From: Cuneatibacter caecimuris
GTDB lineage: Bacteria; Bacillota; Clostridia; Lachnospirales; Lachnospiraceae
DNA length: 64,000 nucleotides
Assembly (NCBI RefSeq): GCF_004216775.1
Contig: NZ_SGXF01000010.1
Coordinates: forward strand, 1-64,000
Direction: 5' to 3'
Shown: positions 10,324 through 19,432 of the stretch, piece after piece
Layout: each line of letters starts with the position of its first letter
Position numbering within the stretch: position 1 is the stretch's first letter
The notes under the pieces: generated by a model
What the model was told of the DNA's origin: nothing
Databases searched by the model: none
What the model saw: the letters and a program-made list of their open reading frames with translations, nothing else
Program-made: the position numbers and the translations under genes

Positions 10324-11307
10324 TCATCTGATCTCATAAGGGTTAAAAGCGCCCCCGGCTCCCAGACAGAGGGAATCAATCCCGCAGCGCACCATGGACT
10401 CACAGGCTTCTGCTGTAAAAAATGCGTAGTGCTGGGTAAATACCACATTGGGAAACTGCTTCAGATAGAACAGCGAGCGCTCTTCCACCACATCAGTTCC
10501 GATATCATGATGCACGATACCCTTTTCCTCCTCCAGGGTGTCAATGCCCGCACCGCCCACTTTACCGCTTTCCAGGGCAGAAATGAGATCTTCCGTGTCG
10601 ATCAGGGCGCCTCTGGCTGTATTGATCAGGATCACGCCATCCTTCATCTTTGATATCGCTTCCTTATCGATCATATGGTAGTTTTCATCCGTCAGGGGCG
10701 TATGAAGGGTTATGATATCGCATTCCTGATATATTTTCTCTAAGGAAACATATTCCGCATCTTCCGCCACGGCCTGGCTGGGATACTTGTCGCAAGCCAG
10801 CAGCCGGCAGCCGAATCCGGTCAGATTCCGCACCACATGGGACCCGATCTTGCCGGTGCCCACCACCCCTACAGTCATATTGCGCATCTCTCTTCCCTGC
10901 ATTCCGCCCAGGGAAAAGTCATTGACCAGCGCCCGGCAGATGGATACCTTCGTCTTGCGCAGCAGCATGAGCATCAGCATTACTGTGAAATCCGCCACAT
11001 TATACGGTTCATAGCTGGCATTGCTCACATGGATCCCCAGCTCTTTTGCCGCTTGTACATCAATATGATCAAAGCCGATGGTCCTGGTGGACAGATAGCT
11101 GATCCCTCTGTTTTTCAGTTCTTCCAGAAGGCCCCGGTCCATCACGCTGGGACCGAGGATCGTTACGCCGTCACAGCCCGCGGCAAAGTCCATGGATTCC
11201 TTATCCAGACGCTTCTCCGTCAGAATCAGTTCCGCTTTCCCCTCCTCTTTTATCCGGGCAAGGATAGGGTATTCAAAATCCATCACGTCATAAACTGCAA
11301 TCTTCAT
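10324..11307 (-). CDS. D-2-hydroxyacid dehydrogenase, D-lactate dehydrogenase type
   Basis: NAD-dependent reductase of 2-keto acids, probably pyruvate to D-lactate. The 327-aa protein has the Rossmann motif VGTGKIGSHV, catalytic Arg in NTARGALID, Glu in GIDTLEEEKG and His in FTQHYAFFT. The start at 11307 is preceded by AAGGAG; a longer frame to 11370 has no ribosome site and adds unrelated residues. VanH belongs to the same subfamily, but no van genes are nearby. Confidence 0.92.
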   Translation of the reverse strand: MKIAVYDVMDFEYPILARIKEEGKAELILTEKRLDKESMDFAAGCDGVTILGPSVMDRGLLEELKNRGISYLSTRTIGFDHIDVQAAKELGIHVSNASYEPYNVADFTVMLMLMLLRKTKVSICRALVNDFSLGGMQGREMRNMTVGVVGTGKIGSHVVRNLTGFGCRLLACDKYPSQAVAEDAEYVSLEKIYQECDIITLHTPLTDENYHMIDKEAISKMKDGVILINTARGALIDTEDLISALESGKVGGAGIDTLEEEKGIVHHDIGTDVVEERSLFYLKQFPNVVFTQHYAFFTAEACESMVRCGIDSLCLGAGGAFNPYEIR

Positions 11308-11405
11308 TCCGTCAAACTCCTTATACCTGTCATTTCCTACAAGTATAATTGATTTGCTGTTTTTTTTCAACGCATATTTTTTTCAGGCAGACCCATACTA
11401 CTCTC

Positions 11406-11837
11406 ATGAAAAATAAATTTATTCAATGTGGTTTTATTGGCTGGACCATTGAGCTGTTCGCCACCAGCCTGGGAAATTATCATAAAAACGGCGATAAACG
11501 GCTTATGGGCAACACCTCTCTGCTGATGTTCCCCATCTACGGAATGGCTGCCGCTATGGCTCCGGTGGGAAAGCTGCTATGCAAACGCAATATGCTGGTC
11601 CGCGGCACAGTATATATGACGATGATTTTCGCCGCAGAATATTCCACAGGCTGGTTTCTGCGCAGGCTCGGCGTGTGTCCCTGGGATTACAGCGACGCGC
11701 CCCTGAACGTGGACGGCCTGATCCGCCTGGATTACGCCCCGGCATGGTTCGCGGCCGGGCTGATCTTTGAACAGAATACCTGTAAAGAAATCCGGAAGGA
11801 ATATAAGGAGGCCTGCCGGTCAAAGAAAAAATTTTGA
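11406..11837 (+). CDS. Small membrane protein, putative ABC transporter permease type IV (CmpB-like)
   Basis: 143-aa membrane protein with three to four hydrophobic segments and the motif FIGWTIE near the N-terminus, plus FAAEYSTGWFLRRLG, as in the CmpB-like putative ABC permease family (PF06541). Function in that family is unclear. It is on the plus strand, divergent from the dehydrogenase, and its 3' end overlaps the convergent transporter gene by 18 bp. The ribosome site is weak. Confidence 0.7.
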   Translation: MKNKFIQCGFIGWTIELFATSLGNYHKNGDKRLMGNTSLLMFPIYGMAAAMAPVGKLLCKRNMLVRGTVYMTMIFAAEYSTGWFLRRLGVCPWDYSDAPLNVDGLIRLDYAPAWFAAGLIFEQNTCKEIRKEYKEACRSKKKF

Positions 11838-13190
11838 AAGGTATCCCTGTATAAAGATCCCCAGCACCACCAGCGGCAGAATATAGCTGACATAAAGCCT
11901 GGCCCAGCCAGGGAATTTCAGCCCGCTGCCGGTATTTGCTTCCTGCCTGAAGTTATCCCATCCCCATCCGTATCTTCTGGTGCAGAAAAGCAGAAACACC
12001 AGAGAGCCCAGCGGAAGGATATTGTTGCTCACCAGAAAATCTTCCAGGTCCATGATATTGCTTCCGGGCCCCAGCGGCGCGATGCCTTTCAGCACATTAA
12101 ATCCTAATACGCAGGGCAGGGAAAGAAAGAACAGGGCGAAGAGATTCACAAACACTGCCTTTTTGCGGCTCCATCCTCGTGCGTCCATCCACCAGGAGAT
12201 AATATTTTCAAATACTGCAATTACAGTGGAAAGCGCCGCGAACAGAAGGAAGATAAAAAACAGGCTCCCCCAGACCCTGCCCCCTGGGATGGAGGCGAAC
12301 ACATTGGGGAGAGTGACAAAAATCAGGTCCGGCCCGCTGTCCGGCCGTATGCCGAAGGTAAAGCAGGCGGGGAAAATAATCAGGCCGGCAGCCAGCGCCA
12401 CTCCGGTATCCAAAACAGTCACCCGCACTGCTTCCCCGGTAAGACTGTGGCTTTTTCCGATGTAACTGCCAAAAATAGCGATGGACCCCATGCCGATGCT
12501 CAGTGTAAAAAAGGCCTGTCCCATTGCGTCAAAAACCGCCTCGAAACCACCTTCCTGTAAAAGCTTTGCAAAGTCCGGCTTCAGGTAGAAAGACAGCCCC
12601 TCTGCAGCTCCCGGCAGGGTGACCGCATAGACCACCAGCGCGGCCATAATGCCTAACAGGCAGATCATCATCACTTTAGTAACCTTCTCCACCCCTTTCT
12701 GAAGCCCCATGGAACAGACCAGCAGACAGCCTGCCACCACTGTTCCCATGGCTGCGATCATCAAAGGAGCGTCTGATTTCATCTGATCGAAAATGACCTT
12801 CACCTGGACCGCGTCTGTCCCGGAAAACTCTCCGGATATCATCTTGATACAGTATACGATCATCCACCCGGCTACAGTTGTATAAAACATCATGAGCAGA
12901 TAGTTCCCGGCCAGCGAAAAGTATTTATTCAGATGCCATTTTGTACCTTTGGGTTCCAGCGTGTCAAAAGCTTTTGCCACGCTTTTCTGCGCCGCCCGCC
13001 CCACTGCAAATTCCATCACCAGAATCGGCAGGCCCAGCAGAACCAGAAACAACAGGTACAGACAGACAAACGCCGCCCCGCCATATTTTCCAGTAACATA
13101 AGGGAAGCGCCATACGTTTCCCAAACCGATGGCGCACCCTGCTGAAAGTAATAAAAAACCCAGGCGGGAAGAAAATTTCTCTCGCTTCAT
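11820..13190 (-). CDS. Sodium-dependent transporter, NSS/SNF family
   Basis: 456-aa secondary transporter with about 11-12 membrane helices. The N-terminus SSRLGFLLLSAGCAIGLGNV and WRFPYVTGKYGGAAF are the TM1 sodium/substrate-site hallmark of neurotransmitter:sodium symporters. Bacterial members usually import amino acids; substrate unknown here. Starts 2 bp downstream of the MATE gene and is probably co-transcribed with it. Confidence 0.93.
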   Translation of the reverse strand: MKREKFSSRLGFLLLSAGCAIGLGNVWRFPYVTGKYGGAAFVCLYLLFLVLLGLPILVMEFAVGRAAQKSVAKAFDTLEPKGTKWHLNKYFSLAGNYLLMMFYTTVAGWMIVYCIKMISGEFSGTDAVQVKVIFDQMKSDAPLMIAAMGTVVAGCLLVCSMGLQKGVEKVTKVMMICLLGIMAALVVYAVTLPGAAEGLSFYLKPDFAKLLQEGGFEAVFDAMGQAFFTLSIGMGSIAIFGSYIGKSHSLTGEAVRVTVLDTGVALAAGLIIFPACFTFGIRPDSGPDLIFVTLPNVFASIPGGRVWGSLFFIFLLFAALSTVIAVFENIISWWMDARGWSRKKAVFVNLFALFFLSLPCVLGFNVLKGIAPLGPGSNIMDLEDFLVSNNILPLGSLVFLLFCTRRYGWGWDNFRQEANTGSGLKFPGWARLYVSYILPLVVLGIFIQGYLSKFFL

Positions 13191-13191
13191 T

Positions 13192-14595
13192 CTAAGCTCC
13201 TTTTTCTGTAATAATATTTTGCAGCCAGACTCCCTTTTTCACCAAAACAAAACCTATCCCGCACTTGATCCAGTCACCGATCTGTACCAGCGTAAAAATC
13301 ACCAGAACCGGAAGGCTGGTATACCGGCTCAGGAAATAGGCGATGGGCACGCTGACGCACCACACGAACACACTGTCAAAGAAAAATGTGACCAGAGTTT
13401 TGCCTCCTGACCGAAGCGTAAAATATGCGGCATGGAGAAATGCGTTCTGCGGCATAAATATGGCCTGTATCACAATAAATCCTGCCGCCACCTCCCGGGC
13501 GGCCTCAGTCGTGTTGTAGATCCGCGGGAACAGAGGCGCGATCACCAGCATGAGGAGCGCTACCCCAAGGCAGCAGAATACGGAAAAGGCAATCATCTTG
13601 TTATCCGTATCCCGGGCCTCTTTCATTTTCCCCGCGCCCAGCAGCTGGCCCACCACAATAGCTACGGAGTCCCCCAGTGCGATAAATACTACGTTAAAAA
13701 GGTTTGCGATGGTATTGGAGATATTGAGGCCCGCCACCACGTTCAGCCCCCTTACGGAGTAACATTGGGCCAGCATCGCCATGGCAGCCGACCACAGCGT
13801 CTCGTTTACCAGCAGAGGAGAACCCTTAATGATAATATTTCTGATCAGGTAGCCCGGAACCTTCAGGGTCTTGTACAGCCCGGTGAGATACCGGTTTTTT
13901 TCTTTATCCCGGTGGGAGGCAATCAAAACAATGGCAGCTTCCGCATATCTGGAGATCACTGTTGCCACTGCGGCGCCCACCACGCCAAGGGCCGGCGCGC
14001 CGAATTTTCCGTAAATCAGCACATAGTTCAAAACCAGGTTTATGATTACAGCGATAATGCCGGCTTTCATGGGAAGCACGGTTTCTCCGCATTCTCTCAG
14101 GGTACTGGCGTAAATCTGCACCATCATAAACGCCGGCAGACCAAGAAGCATGACCAGAAGATACTCTTTTCCGTAGCGCAGCGCCGCTTCCAGATCCCCT
14201 CCGTCGCTGCTGCCGCTGAGATACATCCGGATCAAAGGCTCTCCCAAAGTCAGAAAAATCACAATGGCAAGGCCAGTGAGCAGTACCGCCAGCCAGATTT
14301 TAAAGCGGAACGTATTCCTGACGCCCTCGTCGTCTCCCTGTCCGAAATACTGGGCGGTGAATATCCCCGCACCGGACAGGCCTCCGAAGATACATAGATT
14401 ATAGACAAATATCAGCTGGTTCACAATGGCCACGCCGGACATCTGCTCCGTGCCGATCTGGCCCACCATGATGTTATCCAGCAGGCTGACAAAATTCGTA
14501 ATGCCGTTTTGGATCATGATGGGAACAGCAATTGCCAGAACCATCAGGTAAAACCGCTTATCTCCAATAAATCTCTTTTTTAATGTTTTCCACAT
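13192..14595 (-). CDS. MATE family multidrug/toxin exporter
   Basis: 467-aa cation-coupled efflux protein with about 12 membrane helices in two homologous halves. Recognisable pieces are MVLAIAVPIMIQNGITNFV near the N-terminus, MVGQIGTEQMSGVAIVNQ, and SPLLVNETLWSAAMAML at the start of the second half. Substrate unknown. It probably heads an operon with the NSS transporter; the upstream 78 bp before the P1 peptidase is AT-rich. Confidence 0.93.
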   Translation of the reverse strand: MWKTLKKRFIGDKRFYLMVLAIAVPIMIQNGITNFVSLLDNIMVGQIGTEQMSGVAIVNQLIFVYNLCIFGGLSGAGIFTAQYFGQGDDEGVRNTFRFKIWLAVLLTGLAIVIFLTLGEPLIRMYLSGSSDGGDLEAALRYGKEYLLVMLLGLPAFMMVQIYASTLRECGETVLPMKAGIIAVIINLVLNYVLIYGKFGAPALGVVGAAVATVISRYAEAAIVLIASHRDKEKNRYLTGLYKTLKVPGYLIRNIIIKGSPLLVNETLWSAAMAMLAQCYSVRGLNVVAGLNISNTIANLFNVVFIALGDSVAIVVGQLLGAGKMKEARDTDNKMIAFSVFCCLGVALLMLVIAPLFPRIYNTTEAAREVAAGFIVIQAIFMPQNAFLHAAYFTLRSGGKTLVTFFFDSVFVWCVSVPIAYFLSRYTSLPVLVIFTLVQIGDWIKCGIGFVLVKKGVWLQNIITEKGA

Positions 14596-14673
14596 GGTAA
14601 TTTGCTTCCCCCATTCTTTAGTTTAGACGCGTATTATCATTTTTATCATATTGGGACTATTTTTTCAAGCAAA

Positions 14674-15660
14674 TTATCTGCGGGAAATAATCTGTTTCTC
14701 CAAAATCTCCTTCCTGCAGGGAAAACCATATGCTGATTCCGCATTTTTCACCGCGTTCAGGATCGCTTCTGACATCACTCTCGCCGCCAGGGCTCCCACC
14801 ATGTCCTGATCTGCTTCGATTTCTCCTGCGGAAAGGGCATAGATGCTGTCTCCGTCTGCGGAAGTATGTACAGGGCGGATGGAACGGGCATAGCCGTCCT
14901 GGGCCATTCCTGCAATTTTGCACAGCTGGGACTTGTCAAATTTTGCGTTGGTGACCACTGCTCCGATGGTGGTGTTGCCCACAAATTTATTATGGATTGC
15001 TTCATAGCTCTTAAATGCCTCCTCTTCCGAGGACAGAAAATCCGTTTTATTCTCATCCAGCAGGCCCGCTGCCTTTTCCCCGGTTTTCCAGTCATAAATA
15101 TCTCCCAGGGCGTTCACTGCCGCCAGAGCCCCCACCTGCAGTTTTCCGATCTGTACCGCAAAGCTGCCGATTCCTGACTTCATGCAGTATTCCATTCCCT
15201 TAAGCTTTCCCACAGTGGCGCCTGTCCCTGCCCCCACATTTCCGTCCCGGTAATTTCCGGATTCTGCATTCCTGCATGCTTCATAACCCATGGACTGGTC
15301 GGGCCTGGTCATCATATCCCCCACCGTGAGATCAAACAGGCAGGACTGGCACACCAGGGGGACTTTTGTTATCCCAACATCAAAGCCGATTCCCCGCTCT
15401 TCCAGATATCTCTGTACGCCTCCTGCCGCGTCCAGTCCAAAGGCGCTTCCGCCGGAAAGCAGCACTGCATGGATGCTCTGTGCAGCTGCCATGGGCTTTA
15501 ACAATTCGCTTTCCCGGGAAGCCGGCCCACCTCCGCGCACGTCCAAGCCTGCCCGCGCTCCATTGCCGCAGAGGATCACCGTACAGCCTGTCCCTGCCTT
15601 TTCATTCTGGGCGTTGCCGATTTTTATATTGGGAATAGATTTGATGCTAATTTCTTTCAT
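14674..15660 (-). CDS. P1 family peptidase (DmpA-type aminopeptidase)
   Basis: 328-aa N-terminal-nucleophile hydrolase of the DmpA/L-aminopeptidase family (S58). VLLSGGSAFGLDAAGGVQRY and the self-processing region KFVGNTTIGAVVTNAKFD are characteristic; the precursor cleaves just before the nucleophile in this motif. Full length for the short bacterial subgroup. Likely cytosolic, as no signal peptide is present. Substrate unknown. Confidence 0.92.
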   Translation of the reverse strand: MKEISIKSIPNIKIGNAQNEKAGTGCTVILCGNGARAGLDVRGGGPASRESELLKPMAAAQSIHAVLLSGGSAFGLDAAGGVQRYLEERGIGFDVGITKVPLVCQSCLFDLTVGDMMTRPDQSMGYEACRNAESGNYRDGNVGAGTGATVGKLKGMEYCMKSGIGSFAVQIGKLQVGALAAVNALGDIYDWKTGEKAAGLLDENKTDFLSSEEEAFKSYEAIHNKFVGNTTIGAVVTNAKFDKSQLCKIAGMAQDGYARSIRPVHTSADGDSIYALSAGEIEADQDMVGALAARVMSEAILNAVKNAESAYGFPCRKEILEKQIISRR

Positions 15661-15726
15661 GTTTCCCTCCTGATTTTCCGGAATCTGGAATCTTAATCCC
15701 CTTCCATTTTACATCAGCTTTCTCCC

Positions 15727-16428
15727 TTATATATCCTCAAAGGTTACTCCCTGTTTTTCAATCATTCCATCCTTATATTGGACGAAAAATGCGTTTGCAG
15801 CAGGAGTGCTTCTGATAAAATACTGATTACCGCAGTGGCATACAAACGCTGTGTTGTTCTCCATTGCCAAACCAATCATATCCTTTTGCACCAGCATTGT
15901 GTCAAAGGTATCCCGTCCTTCTTCATTGTAGTGGGGGCAATATGCCATGTGAAAAATATCCAGCATATCATTTGCCCAACAATAATTCCAGTTTTCTCCG
16001 TTTTGAAAAGACTCACTATCGCTGTAACCGCAGTTAAACCAACAAACCGCACCTGCACTAATGCCGGTTAATACTGCCAAATCCTGCTCATATATTCTTT
16101 TCAGCTTCTCATCTAAAGCAAACTTTTTCCACGTCTGCATCATAAAAACAGTGTCTCCGCCGCCAACATAAACGATGTCTGCCCACGACAAAAGGGTATC
16201 TATTTCATGCCCGCTATAAGAATCAGTCATCAAACAAAGGCTTTTTACATTACAGCCAAGAAATGCATATTCTTTCGTGATTGATTCGATATATCCTTCT
16301 GCATCGTGACTGGCAGTACCTATAAAAAGGACATTAGGAGTCCTTTTGTTGCTCAATTTAATGGTGTAAGCGTTTAACTGCCGGGTGGACAGCAAATCGC
16401 CGCCGGCAATCGCTACAATTCTTCCCAT
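15727..16428 (-). CDS. Peptidase E-like Ser dipeptidase (S51)
   Basis: 233 aa with the S51 nucleophile elbow LTGISAGAVCWF and the preceding DIVYVGGGDTVFMMQTW, both hallmarks of peptidase E, which cleaves Asp-X dipeptides in characterised members. Full length. No membrane segment. It lies next to a decayed acetyltransferase gene. Confidence 0.9.
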   Translation of the reverse strand: MGRIVAIAGGDLLSTRQLNAYTIKLSNKRTPNVLFIGTASHDAEGYIESITKEYAFLGCNVKSLCLMTDSYSGHEIDTLLSWADIVYVGGGDTVFMMQTWKKFALDEKLKRIYEQDLAVLTGISAGAVCWFNCGYSDSESFQNGENWNYCWANDMLDIFHMAYCPHYNEEGRDTFDTMLVQKDMIGLAMENNTAFVCHCGNQYFIRSTPAANAFFVQYKDGMIEKQGVTFEDI

Positions 16429-16440
16429 AAATCCTCCTGT

Positions 16441-16680
16441 TTTTTAAACGAACGCCAATCCATTCATAGTTCTCGTCAATGGAATAGGGGCTTACCCAGC
16501 CAATATGTCTGTATCCGATTCCATAGGCCCCCACGGAGCATCTGTATTCACCCACTCAGTTTCAGAAGTAAACCAATGTACATAGTCCTCAAGGTCGGAC
16601 TTTAACATATCCCGAAGGATGATATTATCGGGCAGACCATAAAAGTGCTGCACAGCATTTCGTCTCCGTTCAAAAGTCAA
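16441..16680 (-). pseudogene. Truncated GNAT-type acetyltransferase remnant
   Basis: Two fragments of one acetyltransferase lie in different frames. The N-terminal part (16492-16680) reads NIILRDMLKSDLEDYVHWFT. It shifts directly into a middle segment HIGWVSPYSIDENYEW (about 16441-16515), with the intervening stretch missing and no acetyl-CoA loop afterwards. Deletion plus frameshift is the simplest reading. It lies at the start of the gene-poor stretch before the prophage. Confidence 0.7.
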
Positions 16681-16760
16681 TTTCCTGAATATAAAAATCC
16701 GCGTTAATTATACCACAAAAATGTGATAATCTCTACTAATTTTCCAAATCCGGAAAATAC

Positions 16761-16797
16761 CGCAGGCCCGCTTCCTCTCCTGTCGCTGGCCTGCGGC
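16761..16797 (-). terminator. Rho-independent terminator
   Basis: Perfect 9-bp stem CCGCAGGCC/GGCCTGCGG with a 19-nt loop, followed on the minus strand by a short T-rich tract (TATTTTCC). It lies 15 bp past the stop of the 48-aa gene. Confidence 0.8.
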
Positions 16798-16811
16798 ATT
16801 TTTAAATGTTA

Positions 16812-16958
16812 TTATACCTGTCTGATCTTTGGTTCCACTGCCTCAGATCTCACATTGTGAGACTGGTTCTGGTTTTCCGGTTTTACCTTCTGTGTAATGC
16901 TGTTGTACTTCTCGTTGCTCTTTTTTCTGTTTAATTTTTCCTGCTCTTTTTTGTCCAT
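16812..16958 (-). CDS. Small charged protein, 48 aa, unknown
   Basis: Starts ATG at 16958 after GAGGTGAT. It encodes a Lys/Glu/Asn-rich hydrophilic peptide (MDKKEQEKLNRKKSNEKYNS at the N-terminus). A clear ribosome site and a terminator right after the stop support a real gene. No family recognised and no cysteine or membrane motif. Confidence 0.6.
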   Translation of the reverse strand: MDKKEQEKLNRKKSNEKYNSITQKVKPENQNQSHNVRSEAVEPKIRQV

Positions 16959-16991
16959 GAAATCACCTCGGGAATAGTATGGGCGGCGGGG

Positions 16992-17681
16992 ATGGAATTA
17001 TTCCACAGGTTCGCCGCGCATCAAACCTTTTCAGATTTGGTTTCAATCATGCCCCATCCAGGCATCGCTGCATATTCGGGTGAGTACTATGATCTTCGCA
17101 ACGGGATACCTGATCTATCGTTGAAATTAGAAACAGAAGTGGTCAGCATACAAAAAGCAATTGAGATTTTTATACCCAGAAATTAATGTGGACTATTCTA
17201 CGAAAACCCCAATCCAGACATTACATATGAAGTCTATAGAGTACTGGTATGCTCCATAATTGATGATGTAAATGCATATAAACTCTATGCAAGAAAGGTT
17301 TACCAGGGAATCCCTTTCGATTGTTTTTATGGCGGCATGATGATAGAATCCGGCAATTTGGACTGCTCTGTGGACTGTATGCGTGTCTGCCGGACAGAGC
17401 TGAGGGATCAGACGATCGCTAGCATACTCTCTCCCCGTACAGCGTTGAACCTCCTGTCCCAGGCACTCACGAAAGGAACCACATTTGAAATAGAAAGTAT
17501 GGAATTGATTTACGCAAAAGAGCCCTCTCAGGGAGAAGACGCATTACTGCAGGATATTCTTTCGCATCGCCATGTCCCTGTGTGGAAGGTAGTCTTAAAA
17601 ACGGAATCCGATCTCTCCAGATATGATTACTACATCCATGCCGCTACAGGTGAAATCCAGGCAATACAGGAACACAGATAA
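16992..17681 (+). pseudogene. Decayed gene interrupted by an in-frame stop
   Basis: One reading frame runs from 16992 to 17681 but is broken by TAA at 17184-17186. The part after the stop continues with plausible coding (DITYEVYRVLVCSIIDDVNA, then YQGIPFDCFYGG) into a 114-aa tail ending VPVWKVVLKTES... YIHAATGEIQ, which resembles PepSY-like or lipoprotein C-termini. The plus-strand orientation and isolation next to the prophage suggest a dying host gene. No function assigned. Confidence 0.5.
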
Positions 17682-17712
17682 ATTCTGTATAACGCCGCAA
17701 GATATAAAAAAT

Positions 17713-17740
17713 CCGCACCAGCCATATCAGGCCGGTGCGG
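17713..17740. terminator. Bidirectional terminator at the prophage left edge
   Basis: Stem CCGCACC/GGTGCGG (7 bp, 14-nt loop) flanked by AAAAAAT on one side and TAATTTTT on the other, so it can stop transcription from both directions. It lies between the plus-strand pseudogene and the last prophage gene. Confidence 0.7.
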
Positions 17741-17876
17741 TAATTTTTGCTCTTTTTCTAAAATTTTTCTCAGAACTTTCCTTCCTTAGCAGCCTCTTCC
17801 ACAGAAACAGGAAACCTTGATTTTTAGCCATTCTTTTATCAAAAGTATAGGAATATTCAAGAAGTAAACGACATTT

Positions 17877-18128
17877 CTACACCTTTTTATACACCGTTTC
17901 ACCCTGTAGTACATTATTCGAATTATCAAGGATCTTTTCTCCATTTGAATCCTGAAGAGGGTCAAGAAACGAATATCGCTCCGGATAATCGGCAAATGCT
18001 GTTCCCACAATCTGCGTCCCGTCTGCTCTGTGAGCCGTATAACCTCTTAGCAGAGTTTCTTCTGTCACAGTATCCCCAGTCAAATCTATGAGGGTTCTGC
18101 CGCTGTAAACGACTTTATTTGTAGCCAT
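17877..18128 (-). CDS. Small phage protein, paralogue of the next gene
   Basis: 83 aa. The first ~50 residues (YSGRTLIDLTGDTVTEETLL, then GYTAHRADGTQIVG) are clearly homologous to the N-terminus of the 193-aa protein upstream in the operon, so the pair arose by duplication. This domain is seen near the tail/lysis end of clostridial prophages, where it is usually unassigned. Last gene of the prophage. Confidence 0.75.
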   Translation of the reverse strand: MATNKVVYSGRTLIDLTGDTVTEETLLRGYTAHRADGTQIVGTAFADYPERYSFLDPLQDSNGEKILDNSNNVLQGETVYKKV

Positions 18129-18141
18129 TTAAGCCTCCCTC

Positions 18142-18723
18142 CTACCCGATAGTTACCGTAGTACCTCCAGCGGGATTCTCGCTTTCGTTATATGGGATTG
18201 CTTTGACTGTAACCTGCGATAAGTAGTTATATCCTTCCTCAGAATTCGGAAGCACTGTCTGCTCCTTTGTAGAAGGTGTAACTGTCTTTGCCTGTGGTTT
18301 GGCATCTTCCGTACCTGACATAGAACCTTCTACACCAAGCAGAGTAATACCCTCTCGAATATTATCCGGAATGATTTTCTCTTTTTCTGCTGCCGAAATC
18401 CCAACTTTACCAGAACCATCGTGATGTCCCTGCGGAATGGTGTACTCTTCATCCTTTGAAGAAATTGTACCTGTCACAGCTCCGTTATTCTTCATGGTTC
18501 CCGTCAGTTTCTGACCTCGTACATACGCGGTCTTTCCCTGAAGAATTTCAGCAACAGCGGCTGTTGCATCAGAAGAATCTACGTCATATTCACAAGTACC
18601 TGTGATCGGCTCCCCTCCTTTGTCATGGGCGGTAAAGCCGGAAAGAATCTTATCAGCGGTTACGGTATCGCCGGTCAGGTCGATCAGTGTCTCTCCACCA
18701 TAGATTACTTTGTTAATAGCCAT
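18142..18723 (-). CDS. Phage protein with repeated tail-like domain, unknown
   Basis: 193 aa. The N-terminal domain (YGGETLIDLTGDTVTADKIL, then SGFTAHDKGGEPITG) recurs in the 83-aa neighbour. A GTCEYD boundary is followed by a central region about an ITGT/GTMKNNGAV-like beta repeat and a C-terminal AKTVTPSTKEQTVLPNSEEG segment. That layout suggests a beta-rich virion or appendage protein (inference). Located between holin genes and the prophage end. Confidence 0.7.
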   Translation of the reverse strand: MAINKVIYGGETLIDLTGDTVTADKILSGFTAHDKGGEPITGTCEYDVDSSDATAAVAEILQGKTAYVRGQKLTGTMKNNGAVTGTISSKDEEYTIPQGHHDGSGKVGISAAEKEKIIPDNIREGITLLGVEGSMSGTEDAKPQAKTVTPSTKEQTVLPNSEEGYNYLSQVTVKAIPYNESENPAGGTTVTIG

Positions 18724-18783
18724 ATTCTCTCATCCTCTCTTTTGGAAATAAAAAAAAGAACGGTTTCACGCTCTGTCCGCTTG

Positions 18784-19080
18784 CTACTCATCTTTATTTG
18801 CCTGCTTAATGATCTGATTTACATAGGTACTGAGACCGGCCATTAAAATTCCCTGAACAATTGCGATAAATATAGCCATTGCAATCTCCTGACCACTCCC
18901 TAATGGAGAAGTGGCCAAAACCCAGATTCCGCAAAGGACGATGCCGCCGACACCGAGGATCAACGGAATATACTTGTCCTTGATTGCCTGAGTCTGCTTC
19001 AGACCCATACCGCAGAAGTAAAGGACAATCGCCACAACGATTAACTCAGGCTGCACATAGTTCATAATCTGTTCCATCAT
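18784..19080 (-). CDS. Phage holin, Hol44-like
   Basis: 98-aa membrane protein with three hydrophobic helices (about 11-25, 35-58, 65-90) and a charged C-terminus (QIIKQANKDE). The pattern PELIVVAIVLYFCGMGLKQT and KYIPLILGVGGIVLCGIW fits the Hol44/holin_5_2 family, which permeabilises the membrane to release endolysin. Preceded by GGAGG. The matching amidase is located apart, at 32914-33918. Confidence 0.85.
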   Translation of the reverse strand: MMEQIMNYVQPELIVVAIVLYFCGMGLKQTQAIKDKYIPLILGVGGIVLCGIWVLATSPLGSGQEIAMAIFIAIVQGILMAGLSTYVNQIIKQANKDE

Positions 19081-19091
19081 TTTAATTCCTC

Positions 19092-19415
19092 CTACTGATT
19101 TTCTTGAATATAGGTTGATTTGTGAATAGGCAACTTATTGATCTCCTGCATGACTTTCTTAGCTGAGCCATTTCCGCCCATCTCTTCATAGGGCTTGTAG
19201 AGATAATCGTGCAGATTTTCATATTCGTCCTGCGTGATCCATCCCCGCTCGATGTAGGACATTCCCAGATAGATAATTCTATCGTGAGCAAGACCAATCA
19301 GCATCTGCGTCCTCACATCTTTTTTCTCACTTTTCTTCTGGATATACGCCCAAAAACCAGAAGAGGCGACGACTGCACACACAATCGTCACCACCATTTG
19401 AAACCATGGTTCCAT
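19092..19415 (-). CDS. Single-pass membrane protein, possible holin partner
   Basis: 107 aa with one N-terminal helix (FQMVVTIVCAVVASSGFWAY) followed by a charged, helical cytoplasmic-type domain. The start at 19415 is chosen because GGAGG lies just before it; the ATG at 19430 has no such site. It sits between the DGR reverse transcriptase and the holin, so it is probably part of the lysis module as an antiholin or second holin (inference). Confidence 0.7.
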   Translation of the reverse strand: MEPWFQMVVTIVCAVVASSGFWAYIQKKSEKKDVRTQMLIGLAHDRIIYLGMSYIERGWITQDEYENLHDYLYKPYEEMGGNGSAKKVMQEINKLPIHKSTYIQENQ

Positions 19416-19432
19416 TTTAGTATCCTCCATAA

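Noticed and set aside
17786-18010. 74-codon frame opposite the last prophage gene region
   Set aside because: It overlaps the better supported 83-aa gene, has no ribosome site and has an atypical composition.
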